DNA of 64,000 bases from JAUZQZ01 sp964624255 (lineage in GTDB: Bacteria > Pseudomonadota > Zetaproteobacteria > Mariprofundales > Mariprofundaceae). Below the pieces are notes generated by a model that saw only the letters and a list, made by a program, of their open reading frames with translations, had not been told where the DNA came from and searched no databases. Of the stretch, positions 1 to 8,407 are shown one piece after another. The stretch spans positions 1-64,000 of the forward strand of contig CAZUWV010000001.1 in the NCBI GenBank assembly GCA_964624255.1, given 5' to 3'. Position 1 is the first letter of the stretch, and each line of letters begins with the position of its first letter. The translations under genes were made by a program, and so were the position numbers.

Positions 1-26
1 CTCACTCACCGACATGGTAAAGCGAT

Positions 27-278
27 TTGGCGCATAGAGAAAAGGGGTCAGACTCGATTGATTTAAAAACTTGGTTGCTCGGGACTCACCATGGTGTTAG
101 CCATCAACATCTGCAGGCCTATCTCAATGAGTATACTTTTCGCTTTAATCGCCGCTTCTATCCGTTCAATGCTTTCCGTTCCCTGCTTGGCATCGGGGCT
201 GATATTGAAGCGCCAACCTATGCCAAACTTTATTCAGTAAAGTGGGATCACCCTACATGTAGTGGTCTTGGGCACTAA
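27..278 (+). pseudogene. IS1595-family (ISXO2-like) transposase, C-terminal remnant
   Basis: The reading frame ends like the C-terminus of ISXO2-type IS1595 DDE transposases: KTWLLGTHHGVSHQHLQAYL, then a segment rich in N-E-Y-F-R-F-N-R-R, as in the end of that catalytic domain. Only about 70 residues remain; a stop codon lies directly upstream at 18-20 and the catalytic DDE residues are absent, so it cannot be active. The bases just before the homologous part (about 42-65) contain AAAGGGGTCAGACTCGATTG, unrelated to the transposase, so the gene seems to have been broken by another sequence or a rearrangement. The family call rests on recognised motifs, not an alignment. Confidence 0.65.
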
Positions 279-381
279 CCGGATAAGCACGGGTTCACCA
301 TCTTGTTGATGAGGTATTTGTGTTGGCCAAGCCCCGTATCACACACCCAGAAGGCTGGCTTACGCTTACACCGGGTTACTT

Positions 382-430
382 GGCCGGAAGAGCCGGAGCA
401 GGTCAACGCCGCACGTCCGGTTCTGTGAGG
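382..430 (+). other. possible group II intron fragment
   Basis: The segment reads GGCCGGAAGAGCCGGA, then a variable loop, then GCACGTCCGGTTCTGTGAGG. GAGCCGGA pairs with TCCGGTTC (one G-T pair). This stem-loop with the trailing TTCTGTGAGG resembles the conserved hairpin upstream of the maturase ORF in many bacterial group II introns. No reverse transcriptase reading frame or domain V is seen nearby, so at best it is a truncated relic. Together with the transposase remnant it marks 1-475 as a graveyard of mobile DNA. Identification is from memory of the motif. Confidence 0.35.
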
Positions 431-477
431 ATGAAATTCAGTAATGAATGAACTACTCGACTAAGGAATGGTTCGGG

Positions 478-1977
478 CTAATCCCCCTTTCTTCGTAGAT
501 AATCTACCACCAGCCGTACACCTGCACCGGTTGCTCCGGCGGGTGCAATGTCTGTACCCTTCATATTCCAGGCTGTGCCGGCGATATCAAGGTGTGCCCA
601 CGGGATGTCATCAACAAAACGAGACAGGAAACAGGCCGCAGTGATGGTGCCTGCCTCGCGCCCGCCAATATTCCTGATGTCGGCGATTTCGCTCTTGATC
701 TGGTCCTGATATTCATCAAACAATGGCAGTTCCCATACGCGATCATGGGTACGGTTGCCGGAGGCCTTCAGCCCTTTCTTCAACTTTTCCCCAGTTCCCA
801 ACAGCCCGCTTGCCTGTGAACCCAGCGCAATGACGCATGCCCCGGTCAGGGTGGCGAAATCAATGATTTCAGCGGGCTTCCGCTCGGCGGCGTAGGCCAG
901 CGCATCGGAAAGGATAATGCGCCCTTCGGCATCGGTATTCTGCACCTCAATGGTCAGACCCTTGTAGGTCGTTACGATATCACCCGGTTTGTAGGCTCCC
1001 GGACCCAGCAGGTTTTCGGTGGACGCGATCACACCCAGCAGGTTGACCGGAAGATTCAGTTCGATCACAGCCTTGAAGATGCCAAGGACAGCAGCCGAAC
1101 CGCACATGTCGAATTTCATCTCATCCATTTGCGCTGCTGGCTTGATCGAAATACCACCAGCATCGAAGGTTAAGCCCTTGCCGACCAGAGCCACCGGGGC
1201 CACACCCTTCTCTCCACCCTGATATTCCAGCACGATAAAACGCGGCTCTCTGGCCGACCCCTGATTGACGGCAAGAAGTGCCGTCAATCCGGCTTGCTCA
1301 ATCGCTGCCTTGTTCATCACCGTTACCTTCAGGCCGGAATGTTCCAGCGTGGCCGCCTGCTCTCCAAGGAATTCCGGTGTACAGACGTTCCCCGGTTCAT
1401 TGCCCAGGTCGCGGGCAAGGTTGGTTCCCGCGCTGATGGCGTGCGCGCTGGCTAATGCGCCCTCCACACGTTCCAAATCTCGCCTTGATGGAACCATGAT
1501 GGTGACGGCGCGCAGCTTGCGGCTGTTCTCTTCCTTTTCCGTCTGATATTTGTCAAATGCATACAAGCCCAGCCAGATACCCTCGGCGACAGCTTGCACC
1601 TTGTCTGGCAAACCGGCACCACGCACATTTAGCTCGGTGAGATAAAACGACACATCGCGGGCGCCGCCCTTATCCAGTTCGCGCGCCGCAGTAGCCGCCA
1701 GCCGCCGCAAGCCATGCAAGGTGAGCTCCCGCTCCTCCCCTGCACCTATCAGCATGATCCGGTGCGTATGCAGGGCTGTTACGCCATACAGCGTACGCGC
1801 TTTTCCGAAGGCACCTAAAATATCAAACTTACGCAGAAAATCGGGTAGCACATTGCCGGTCGCCTGCTGTAACTCCTTGCCGGATTCGGTCAGCTTGCGT
1901 CCGTCGAGCAGCGGCAATACCACTGCATCATCGCGTTGTTTGGAGGCAGCACCTGCCTTGACATCAATCTTGATCAT
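478..1977 (-). CDS. pepA: leucyl aminopeptidase (M17)
   Basis: Cytosolic two-metal aminopeptidase of about 499 residues, the usual length for PepA. The C-terminal catalytic domain carries VGKGLTFDAGGISIKP, the metal and lysine binding segment, and the family signature NTDAEGRIILSD. The N-terminal 170 residues form the variable macro-like domain that in E. coli also binds DNA. It removes N-terminal residues from peptides and helps turnover of peptides and glutathione conjugates. It lies downstream of glnE on the same strand with a 93-bp gap, so it may be partly cotranscribed or have its own promoter. The ATG start is preceded by a weak GGGG-rich site. Whether it acts as a regulator here is unknown. 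Confidence 0.95.
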   Translation of the reverse strand: MIKIDVKAGAASKQRDDAVVLPLLDGRKLTESGKELQQATGNVLPDFLRKFDILGAFGKARTLYGVTALHTHRIMLIGAGEERELTLHGLRRLAATAARELDKGGARDVSFYLTELNVRGAGLPDKVQAVAEGIWLGLYAFDKYQTEKEENSRKLRAVTIMVPSRRDLERVEGALASAHAISAGTNLARDLGNEPGNVCTPEFLGEQAATLEHSGLKVTVMNKAAIEQAGLTALLAVNQGSAREPRFIVLEYQGGEKGVAPVALVGKGLTFDAGGISIKPAAQMDEMKFDMCGSAAVLGIFKAVIELNLPVNLLGVIASTENLLGPGAYKPGDIVTTYKGLTIEVQNTDAEGRIILSDALAYAAERKPAEIIDFATLTGACVIALGSQASGLLGTGEKLKKGLKASGNRTHDRVWELPLFDEYQDQIKSEIADIRNIGGREAGTITAACFLSRFVDDIPWAHLDIAGTAWNMKGTDIAPAGATGAGVRLVVDYLRRKGD

Positions 1978-2070
1978 ACGATATACCCCGGAGACAATGA
2001 AATTAAGAAAAAGTGATATTTTCAGGAAAAACGGGGGGAATCATATATCTTTTTGTATGAAAAATAAAAG

Positions 2071-4812
2071 TCATCTAACCAGCAGGCATTTGAAACGCGC
2101 ATGCACTTGCTTCATCGTATCGCGTAACTGTTCTGGGCTGCGGATTTTCGTATGGCGGCGCAGGGTTTCCCATTCCGCACACCTGGCATCAACGGGCAGG
2201 CTGCTAACGGATCGCCACAACTCTACGCGCAGGACGTTTTCCATCCACCGATAATCCAGCCACCTGTCGGCTAGCCATCCGGCATGCATTTTCCAGACGC
2301 CAGGCGCATGGTCTGCCAGCGCCATACGGCGCAATATTTCTACCGTCCCGCGATGATTTCCGCCAAAAGCCAGGCGCGCGAACTGTGCCGCAAATTCAAT
2401 ATCCACCAATCCACCGAGATCCTGTTTAAGGTTAATGACATTGGTACGTTTGCTGGCCAGGTGTTCAAGCATCTTCCGACGCATTTGGTATATTTTTCCA
2501 GCGAGTTTGTCGATCGCCCCCGATGACTGATCCAACACCTCGTCGACGACTGCATCTGCGGCGACACAGGCAGCCTCAGGACCGGCAATGGCGCGCGCGC
2601 GGCATAGCGCCTGATGTTCCCATGTTTGCGCTCTGTGTAATTGATAGTCGCGGAACCCGACAAGATTAGTCACCAGCATGCCGCTGCTGCCGGAGGGCCT
2701 GAGTCGTGCGTCAAATTCGAATCCAGCACCGAACGGCGGTTTTGCTGATAAATACCGGATCATACGGCGGCCCAGGCGCTGGGCATGTTCCCAGATGCTG
2801 TGCCCGGCCAGTGCGTCGTCCGGAGATTCGTGCACCAGCACAAACACCATGTCGAGATCTGAAACCAGCCCCATTTCCCGGCTCCCATGTTTGCCCATTG
2901 CTAACGCCACCAACGGGAAATTGTCTGGAAGCCGCATCTGGTCCCGGCATAAACGAAGCACTGTGTCCGTCGCAGCGTCTGCTACATCCGCCATCCATGT
3001 GCCGATAGCCAAGGGGTCGGCGGTATGTGCATCAATGGCCAAAGCGCACAAAAGGCGCGCCCTGTCTACCCGGCGACCGATACTCGCGAGTGTTTGTCCA
3101 ACATCGTCGAATGTGCGCAGTCTACCCAGACCGGAACATACATGCTGGATATCGGCATCGCCGCGTTCCACGGCCAGCGGCCATTCCAGCCAGGATGGAT
3201 CGCGCACAATATGGTCCGCCACATAACGACTGGCCGAGAGCACGCCGATCAGCCAGTTCAACGCCCCTTGATGCGTGGCCAGAAAATCAATCCATGTCGC
3301 CCGACCCGCGATGCTGTGAACTAGATCAGCGAAGGCCTCAATGGCTGTCACGCCATTGGCGTCGTCCAGCCATCGGGGCATCGCCGCGTTCAGGATCACC
3401 TCAAGTTCATGTCGGCTACGTTCCGGCAACAGTCCCCGCGACAGGTGTGCATCAATCTTGTCCAGTGCCAGGCGCATGCGCGCCCGCGAAACCTTATCCG
3501 ACGCTTTCAGTGCTTCCGGCCGGGCATGATCGAGCCAATCCTGTTCGCTCACCCCCCCCTCATCGACCGGCATGATATGCTCGGCGAAGATGCCCGATAC
3601 AGACGTTGCATGCGTAAGCATGTCCCGCGCAATATCATGGATACCCGTCGCTTTTGGTAAGTATTCGGAAAAGTCCGTTGGCAATCGATGTGTTTGCTCA
3701 CCCGTGCGCGCCTGAATCGCATGCTCGATACATCGCCAGAACCGGTAGGCACCATGCAGCGCAGTTTCTTCGTCTTTGCGCATCAGCCCTGCCTTTGCCA
3801 ACCGCGACAATGCCGACATGCTAGACTGGATTCTCAACTCCGGGTCGCGACCACCATGCAGCAACTGCATGGATTGAATTACGAATTCGATTTCGCGTAT
3901 TCCACCCTTGCCACGTTTCACGTCGAATCCGGGGACCATGTCGCATGCTCCGGCCTGCGCATCAATGCGCCGTTTCATATCGGCCAGCGCCGTTACTGTG
4001 GTATAATCCAGGTAGCGGCGGTAAATAAAGGGGGCCATGTCCGCCATAAATGCCGCACCCAACCGCATATCACCCGCTACGGCCCGGGCCTTGAGCAACA
4101 TGGCTCTTTCCCACGTCTGGCCGCATTCCCGGTACCAGGAAACTGTTGCATCCAGATTCATACAAATCGTGGCGGCGTCACCGCCGGGCCTGAGGCGCAT
4201 ATCCATCGGCCAGACCAGACCATGCTGCGTGCGTTCGGACATCAGACGAATCAGCATTCTCGACAGATGACCATAATATTCGGCCACCGGTATCCTTCTC
4301 TTGCCAACCGATGTTTCACCTTCCCCATTCCAGATGAACAAGGGATCGACATCGGAGCCAAGATTCAGCTCATGCCCGCCCAGTTTGCCCAGGGCAATGA
4401 CGCAGAATTGTCCGTTGTTCGGATGACCGAAACGTGCTTCCAGCAACCTCTTCGCTATTGTGAGCGCCTGTTTCATCAGACCGGAGGCAAAATCGGAAAT
4501 GGCCAGCCATGAAGTCTCGATGTCGCCATGGACACCCAGTTCCCACCAGATGATGTGACGCATGCCGTTCTGTTTGCACAAACGCAAATGACGCATACAG
4601 ACTACCGGATCGTCGCTATCGCAGGCGGGAACCCATCTCTGGCTGCCGTCGGGCAGCATGGCTCCCGCCTTCGGCTTAAAGAGAGCCTGGCAGATGTCCT
4701 TATCGGCCGTTCGTAGAAGGGAAGAAAAGTAGGGTGATATTGATAACAGGCGCCTTGCGGCGCTACGCAACGCATCTGGAATGTTTATCAGGTGTTCGGG
4801 TACATCGGGCAT
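2071..4812 (-). CDS. glnE: bifunctional glutamine synthetase adenylyltransferase/deadenylase
   Basis: GlnE adds AMP to and removes AMP from the regulatory tyrosine of glutamine synthetase, under control of PII and glutamine. Two nucleotidyltransferase domains are visible. The N-terminal deadenylase half has ALGKLGGHELNLGSDVD and GKGGIREIEFVIQ. The C-terminal adenylylase half has LAMGKHGSREMGLVSDLD and QDLGGLVDIEF. The ATG at 4812 gives 913 residues, near the usual 920-950; an in-frame TTG at 4848, immediately after the hpnA stop, would add 12 residues. Neither has a good ribosome site, so the start is uncertain. Its substrate glnA and the PII gene lie 4 to 5 kb away on the other strand, forming a compact nitrogen-control neighbourhood. 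Confidence 0.95.
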   Translation of the reverse strand: MPDVPEHLINIPDALRSAARRLLSISPYFSSLLRTADKDICQALFKPKAGAMLPDGSQRWVPACDSDDPVVCMRHLRLCKQNGMRHIIWWELGVHGDIETSWLAISDFASGLMKQALTIAKRLLEARFGHPNNGQFCVIALGKLGGHELNLGSDVDPLFIWNGEGETSVGKRRIPVAEYYGHLSRMLIRLMSERTQHGLVWPMDMRLRPGGDAATICMNLDATVSWYRECGQTWERAMLLKARAVAGDMRLGAAFMADMAPFIYRRYLDYTTVTALADMKRRIDAQAGACDMVPGFDVKRGKGGIREIEFVIQSMQLLHGGRDPELRIQSSMSALSRLAKAGLMRKDEETALHGAYRFWRCIEHAIQARTGEQTHRLPTDFSEYLPKATGIHDIARDMLTHATSVSGIFAEHIMPVDEGGVSEQDWLDHARPEALKASDKVSRARMRLALDKIDAHLSRGLLPERSRHELEVILNAAMPRWLDDANGVTAIEAFADLVHSIAGRATWIDFLATHQGALNWLIGVLSASRYVADHIVRDPSWLEWPLAVERGDADIQHVCSGLGRLRTFDDVGQTLASIGRRVDRARLLCALAIDAHTADPLAIGTWMADVADAATDTVLRLCRDQMRLPDNFPLVALAMGKHGSREMGLVSDLDMVFVLVHESPDDALAGHSIWEHAQRLGRRMIRYLSAKPPFGAGFEFDARLRPSGSSGMLVTNLVGFRDYQLHRAQTWEHQALCRARAIAGPEAACVAADAVVDEVLDQSSGAIDKLAGKIYQMRRKMLEHLASKRTNVINLKQDLGGLVDIEFAAQFARLAFGGNHRGTVEILRRMALADHAPGVWKMHAGWLADRWLDYRWMENVLRVELWRSVSSLPVDARCAEWETLRRHTKIRSPEQLRDTMKQVHARFKCLLVR

Positions 4813-4849
4813 GGTCAGGGCATGCCTGTCATGTAGCCCGGCACACAAG

Positions 4850-4872
4850 CATCACGGCGATTCACGAACGGG
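4850..4872. repeat. family A repeat end fragment at the hpnA stop
   Basis: The bases CAAGCATCACGGCGATTCAC followed by GAACGGG match the right-hand end of the complete A elements (CAATCATCACGGCGATTTAT, GAATAG) with only about five differences over 25 bases. The match covers the last codons and stop of hpnA and the DNA just before glnE. The rest of the element is absent. Chance similarity cannot be excluded at this length. Confidence 0.4.
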
Positions 4873-5862
4873 AGGAAGGAGGCCGCGATAACGGAACCAG
4901 GCTATGGCATCGCCAAGGGCCTCGGTGGCGGGTCGGTGCGTGTAGGCGAGCTCCCTCCCGGCTTTGGCTGAAGAATAAAACATCCGTTTTTTGGCCATGC
5001 GCACGCCATCGACAGTCATCATGGGTTGGGCCACACCCGAGAGGAGGGCAATCCCCTGTACGATCCACGCGAGAGGGAGAATGGCATTGTGGGGCAGGCG
5101 GATACGTGGAGGGTTGTGGTTCGTGATGGCTGCGATATGCGATAAAATATCCTTCAGGCTCATATCTTCCCCGCCCAGGATGTAGCGTTCGCCAATGCGG
5201 CCTTTTTCCAGCGCCAGCAGATGGCCTGCCGCAACGTCATCCACATGCACGATATTAAGCCCCGTATCCACATAGGCAGGCATACGCCCGCGAGCGGCAT
5301 CAAGGATCATTTTCCCCGTAGGTGTTGGCTTGATGTCCCGTGGCCCGATGGGCGTGGACGGGTTAACGATGACTGCGGGGAGGCCTTCTGTCACCACCAT
5401 ATCCCTGACGACGGTTTCAGCCATAAACTTTGAGCGTTTGTAGTGGCCGATCATGCCCTTGAGGGCGGAGGGGGTTCCTTCATCGGCAGGTGTGCCGTTT
5501 CGACCTGTACCCAGCGTGGCGACGCTGCTGGTATAGATGACGCGCCCAATGCCCGCATCCAACGCGGCTCGCATAATGTTACGCGTACCATCCACATTGG
5601 CGGCATACATGGGTTCGGGGTGCGGAGTCCATAGACGATAATCCGCTGCGGCATGAAAGAGTGAGGAGCAGCCGGAACAGGCGCTTTTTAATGTCGCCTG
5701 GTTCGTCAGGTCGCCAATGACTATTTCCACATCCAGGGATTCAAGGTTATCGCGCGGGCTACCGGACCGCAGTAATGCGCGCACATCGTGATCAGCATCG
5801 AGTAGATGACGGGCGATGGCCGAGCCGACGAATCCAGAGGCTCCGGTAAGGAGTGTTTTCAC
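4852..5862 (-). CDS. hpnA: HpnA-like NAD-dependent epimerase/dehydratase (hopanoid-associated)
   Basis: Extended short-chain dehydrogenase/reductase of 336 residues. The Rossmann nucleotide site TGASGFVGSAIA is at the N-terminus; HAAADYRLW and VNVDGTRN-type segments follow, with the catalytic S/YxxxK features around YTSSVATLG and HYKRSKFMAE. The HAAADYRLW block is characteristic of the HpnA family, named from hopanoid clusters, though the exact substrate is not established and no squalene-hopene cyclase is in this window. It starts with GTG. It lies just upstream of glnE on the same strand. The last codons (PPVRESP and stop) coincide with a stretch resembling the end of repeat family A, so its C-terminus may have been rewritten by an insertion. 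Confidence 0.85.
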   Translation of the reverse strand: MKTLLTGASGFVGSAIARHLLDADHDVRALLRSGSPRDNLESLDVEIVIGDLTNQATLKSACSGCSSLFHAAADYRLWTPHPEPMYAANVDGTRNIMRAALDAGIGRVIYTSSVATLGTGRNGTPADEGTPSALKGMIGHYKRSKFMAETVVRDMVVTEGLPAVIVNPSTPIGPRDIKPTPTGKMILDAARGRMPAYVDTGLNIVHVDDVAAGHLLALEKGRIGERYILGGEDMSLKDILSHIAAITNHNPPRIRLPHNAILPLAWIVQGIALLSGVAQPMMTVDGVRMAKKRMFYSSAKAGRELAYTHRPATEALGDAIAWFRYRGLLPPVRESP

Positions 5863-6096
5863 GTCATGTCTTCGCTTGCAAGCATACGCGCATCATACAG
5901 ATTGATCCTTCGTATAGAAGAAAAGCATATTGAGCCGCTTGCAGGCTTGAACTTGCGCATTTTTCCATCGCCAGTTCATCGAATCGGATTTATTCTGTGC
6001 TTCCGGAGGGCGCGGTTGCATTGATGAAGAGTTTGGGCAGCTTCCGAAAATAGCGCAGATATGGAATAATTGGCCTTATATGTCGAGGGGGATGCT

Positions 6097-6315
6097 ATGA
6101 ATGCGGGAATGGATGTCCTTTCTCCAATCGCGGGTGCGGCCATGGCGCTGGCGGTGCGTGCCAGATCCGGCTTTTTGGAAGCGGGTACGGTGCGTTGGAA
6201 AAATCAGTTTATGACGGTTATGATGGGGTCACGTCTTTCCGGACAACACGAGGATCGGGGCATTGGTCCGGCTAGATGCCGGATAGTTGCGTATTCCGGG
6301 GAAGGCACGCATTGA
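6097..6315 (+). CDS. small ORF translationally coupled to nadE, unknown function
   Basis: A 72-residue reading frame begins with ATG seven bases after a strong purine-rich site (GAGGGGG) and ends with TGA at 6313-6315, overlapping the TTG start of nadE by two bases. Good ribosome site plus stop/start overlap is the usual sign of a coupled upstream gene. The product has an Ala/Met-rich hydrophobic patch (AGAAMALAVRA) and a basic middle, but is not a clear membrane or secreted protein, and no family is recognised. It could instead be a leader ORF that only controls nadE translation. Supported by position and signals, not homology. Confidence 0.4.
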   Translation: MNAGMDVLSPIAGAAMALAVRARSGFLEAGTVRWKNQFMTVMMGSRLSGQHEDRGIGPARCRIVAYSGEGTH

Positions 6316-7946
6316 AGATCATGATGACACAGACAACACCGAAAGTGGGTGATGTTGAAGGCAATGCATCCCTGGTGCTGGATGCGATGGCGCGTGCGAA
6401 AGTCGCGGACCGCGATATTCTGGTATTGCCTGAACTGGTGCTTACCGGTTATCCCCCCGAGGATTTATTGCTACGATCATCGTTTATGGATGCGGTGGAG
6501 CGCGCGGTTGACCGGATTGTGGCGGCCAGCGAAAAAACCATTGTGATCTTCGGGCATCCTCGGCGGAATGGCCAGCGAAATGACCAGTGGAATGAAAATG
6601 GGCTCGCAAACAGCGCATCGCTGGTGGCGGACGGAAAATTACTGGGTGTGTACGATAAGCAGGCGTTGCCCAATTACGGGGTGTTCGATGAACGACGCTA
6701 TTTTATGCCGGGAATCGGCCAGGATGTGTTTTCCATCCATGATTGGCGTATAGGCGTGGGTATCTGCGAGGATCTGTGGGATGATACCGTGGCGGAAGGA
6801 ACCGCTGTGCAGGCCCGCGATGTGCTTATCAATCTGAATGCCTCGCCCTTTCATGTGGACAAGCAGTATGACCGCGAGGCGCTAACGGAACAGCGCGCGG
6901 CTCGTTTTGGTGTTCCGGTTATCTATGTCAATCAGGTGGGCGGGCAAGATGAAGTGGTGTTTGACGGCGGCAGCCATGCCGTGGATGCCGCAGGGCAGGT
7001 GCTGGCGCGGGCGCCTTTGTTTGAAGTCGCCGATGTGCTGGTGGACATCGCCGAGCCTTGCGGGCAGGTGGCGACAATACCGTCGGCCATCGAGCAGATA
7101 CATCGGGCACTGGTCCTCGGGGTGCGCGATTATGTTCATCGGAACGGTATGTTGCAGACGGTTATCGGGTTGTCTGGTGGTGTTGATTCGGCTGTGGTCG
7201 CGGCATTGGCATGCGAAGCACTGGGGGCAGAGAATGTGCTGGGGGTGTTAATGCCATCGTGGTTTTCCAGCCCCGGTTCCGTTAGTGATGCTGAAGATGT
7301 GGCGAAGACGCTGGGCATGGAGACGGTTACGCTACCCATTGCGCGTCCAGTGGCTTCGGTCGAGGCGCTTCTCACCGAACCCTTCGCACAATGGGGCAAA
7401 TCCGCTCCCGACGTGACCGAGGAAAATATCCAGGCACGCATGCGCGGGCTGTTGTTAATGGCAATCTCGAACAAGACCGGACGCATGTTGCTGTCCACCG
7501 GTAATAAATCCGAAATGGCCGTGGGTTATGCCACGCTTTATGGCGATATGGCGGGTGGTTTTGCCGTCATCAAGGATGTCTATAAAACGCAGGTGTATGC
7601 GCTGGCGAAACATTTGAATCGCAAGCGGGAAATTATTTCCCGAAATGTTATTGAGAAACCGCCTTCTGCCGAATTGCGCCCGGACCAAAAGGATTCAGAT
7701 ACCTTGCCGGACTACGAAACGCTGGATGCCATCTTGCGGGCTTATATCGAATTGGGGCAGAGTGTGGCTTCCATTGCGGCGCAGGGCTTTGATTTGGACG
7801 ATGTTCACGACATGATCCGCATGCTGCACCGCGCGGAGTACAAACGTCGTCAGGCGCCACCGGGTGTGAAGATCACACGCAAGGCGTTTGGCCGTGACCG
7901 ACGCTATCCGATCACGCACGGGTTTCGTGAATGGGAGGAGCGTTGA
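6312..7946 (+). CDS. nadE: glutamine-dependent NAD+ synthetase
   Basis: Two-domain enzyme of about 544 residues that amidates deamido-NAD+ with ammonia drawn from glutamine, the last step of NAD synthesis. The N-terminal nitrilase-type glutaminase domain (about 1-260) shows the Glu-Lys-Cys triad in LPELVLTGYPPEDLL, YDKQALPNYGVFDERRYF and GVGICEDLWD. The C-terminal synthetase has the ATP pyrophosphatase loop GLSGGVDSAVVAAL and LLSTGNKSEMAVGY. The start is taken as TTG at 6312 because it yields the family-typical MKIMMTQTTPKVGDVEGN and has GGGGAAGG upstream; a further-upstream frame opening at 6276 adds non-homologous residues. It precedes the PII gene by 56 bp, tying it to nitrogen metabolism. 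Confidence 0.95.
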   Translation: MKIMMTQTTPKVGDVEGNASLVLDAMARAKVADRDILVLPELVLTGYPPEDLLLRSSFMDAVERAVDRIVAASEKTIVIFGHPRRNGQRNDQWNENGLANSASLVADGKLLGVYDKQALPNYGVFDERRYFMPGIGQDVFSIHDWRIGVGICEDLWDDTVAEGTAVQARDVLINLNASPFHVDKQYDREALTEQRAARFGVPVIYVNQVGGQDEVVFDGGSHAVDAAGQVLARAPLFEVADVLVDIAEPCGQVATIPSAIEQIHRALVLGVRDYVHRNGMLQTVIGLSGGVDSAVVAALACEALGAENVLGVLMPSWFSSPGSVSDAEDVAKTLGMETVTLPIARPVASVEALLTEPFAQWGKSAPDVTEENIQARMRGLLLMAISNKTGRMLLSTGNKSEMAVGYATLYGDMAGGFAVIKDVYKTQVYALAKHLNRKREIISRNVIEKPPSAELRPDQKDSDTLPDYETLDAILRAYIELGQSVASIAAQGFDLDDVHDMIRMLHRAEYKRRQAPPGVKITRKAFGRDRRYPITHGFREWEER

Positions 7947-8002
7947 CGAAAGAAATGAAGCGGTAACAATGCGGAAGGTGCGGGCGGTTACAGGGGGCGT
8001 TC

Positions 8003-8341
8003 ATGAAAAAAATTGAGGCAGTGATCAAGCCTTTCAAGCTGGATGATGTCAAGGATGCGTTGAATGACATAGGTATTCACGGATTGACCATGACGGAAGT
8101 CAAGGGATTCGGGCAGCAGAAGGGGCATACGGAATTGTACCGTGGCGCCGAATATGTGGTGGATTTTCTACCCAAGGTCAAGGTGGAGGTAGTGGTCCCT
8201 GAGGCGCAGCTGGATATGGCGGTGGATGCCATCATGACCTCCGCGCGCACGGGCAAGATTGGTGATGGCAAGATATTCGTGCTTCCCGTGGAGCAGACGG
8301 TGCGCATTCGTACCGGCGAGCGGGACGAGGACGCGTTATAG
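8003..8341 (+). CDS. glnB: nitrogen regulatory protein PII
   Basis: 112 residues, the standard PII length. It starts MKKIEAVIKPFKLDDVKDAL and contains the T-loop GHTELYRGAEYVVDFLPK with the Tyr (about residue 51) that GlnD uridylylates. The C-terminal signature TGKIGDGKIFVLPVEQTVRIRTGE forms part of the ATP/2-oxoglutarate site. PII trimers report carbon/nitrogen balance to GlnE and other targets. glnA follows after 66 bp, the usual glnB-glnA or glnK-type arrangement; no amtB is adjacent, favouring glnB over glnK. I did not find a convincing sigma-54 -24/-12 promoter before it, so regulation is unproven despite the nearby rpoN. Confidence 0.95.
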   Translation: MKKIEAVIKPFKLDDVKDALNDIGIHGLTMTEVKGFGQQKGHTELYRGAEYVVDFLPKVKVEVVVPEAQLDMAVDAIMTSARTGKIGDGKIFVLPVEQTVRIRTGERDEDAL

Positions 8342-8407
8342 GGCACACATGGGCCAGTGCGCGCGGACATTTGAGGGTAGTTATCCAAAAAAAGGAGAGA
8401 TGTAACC

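Noticed and set aside
7947..8002. Sigma-54 promoter ahead of the PII gene
   Set aside because: The 56-bp gap holds no TGGCAC-N5-TTGC-like pair, so none is annotated despite the nearby rpoN.
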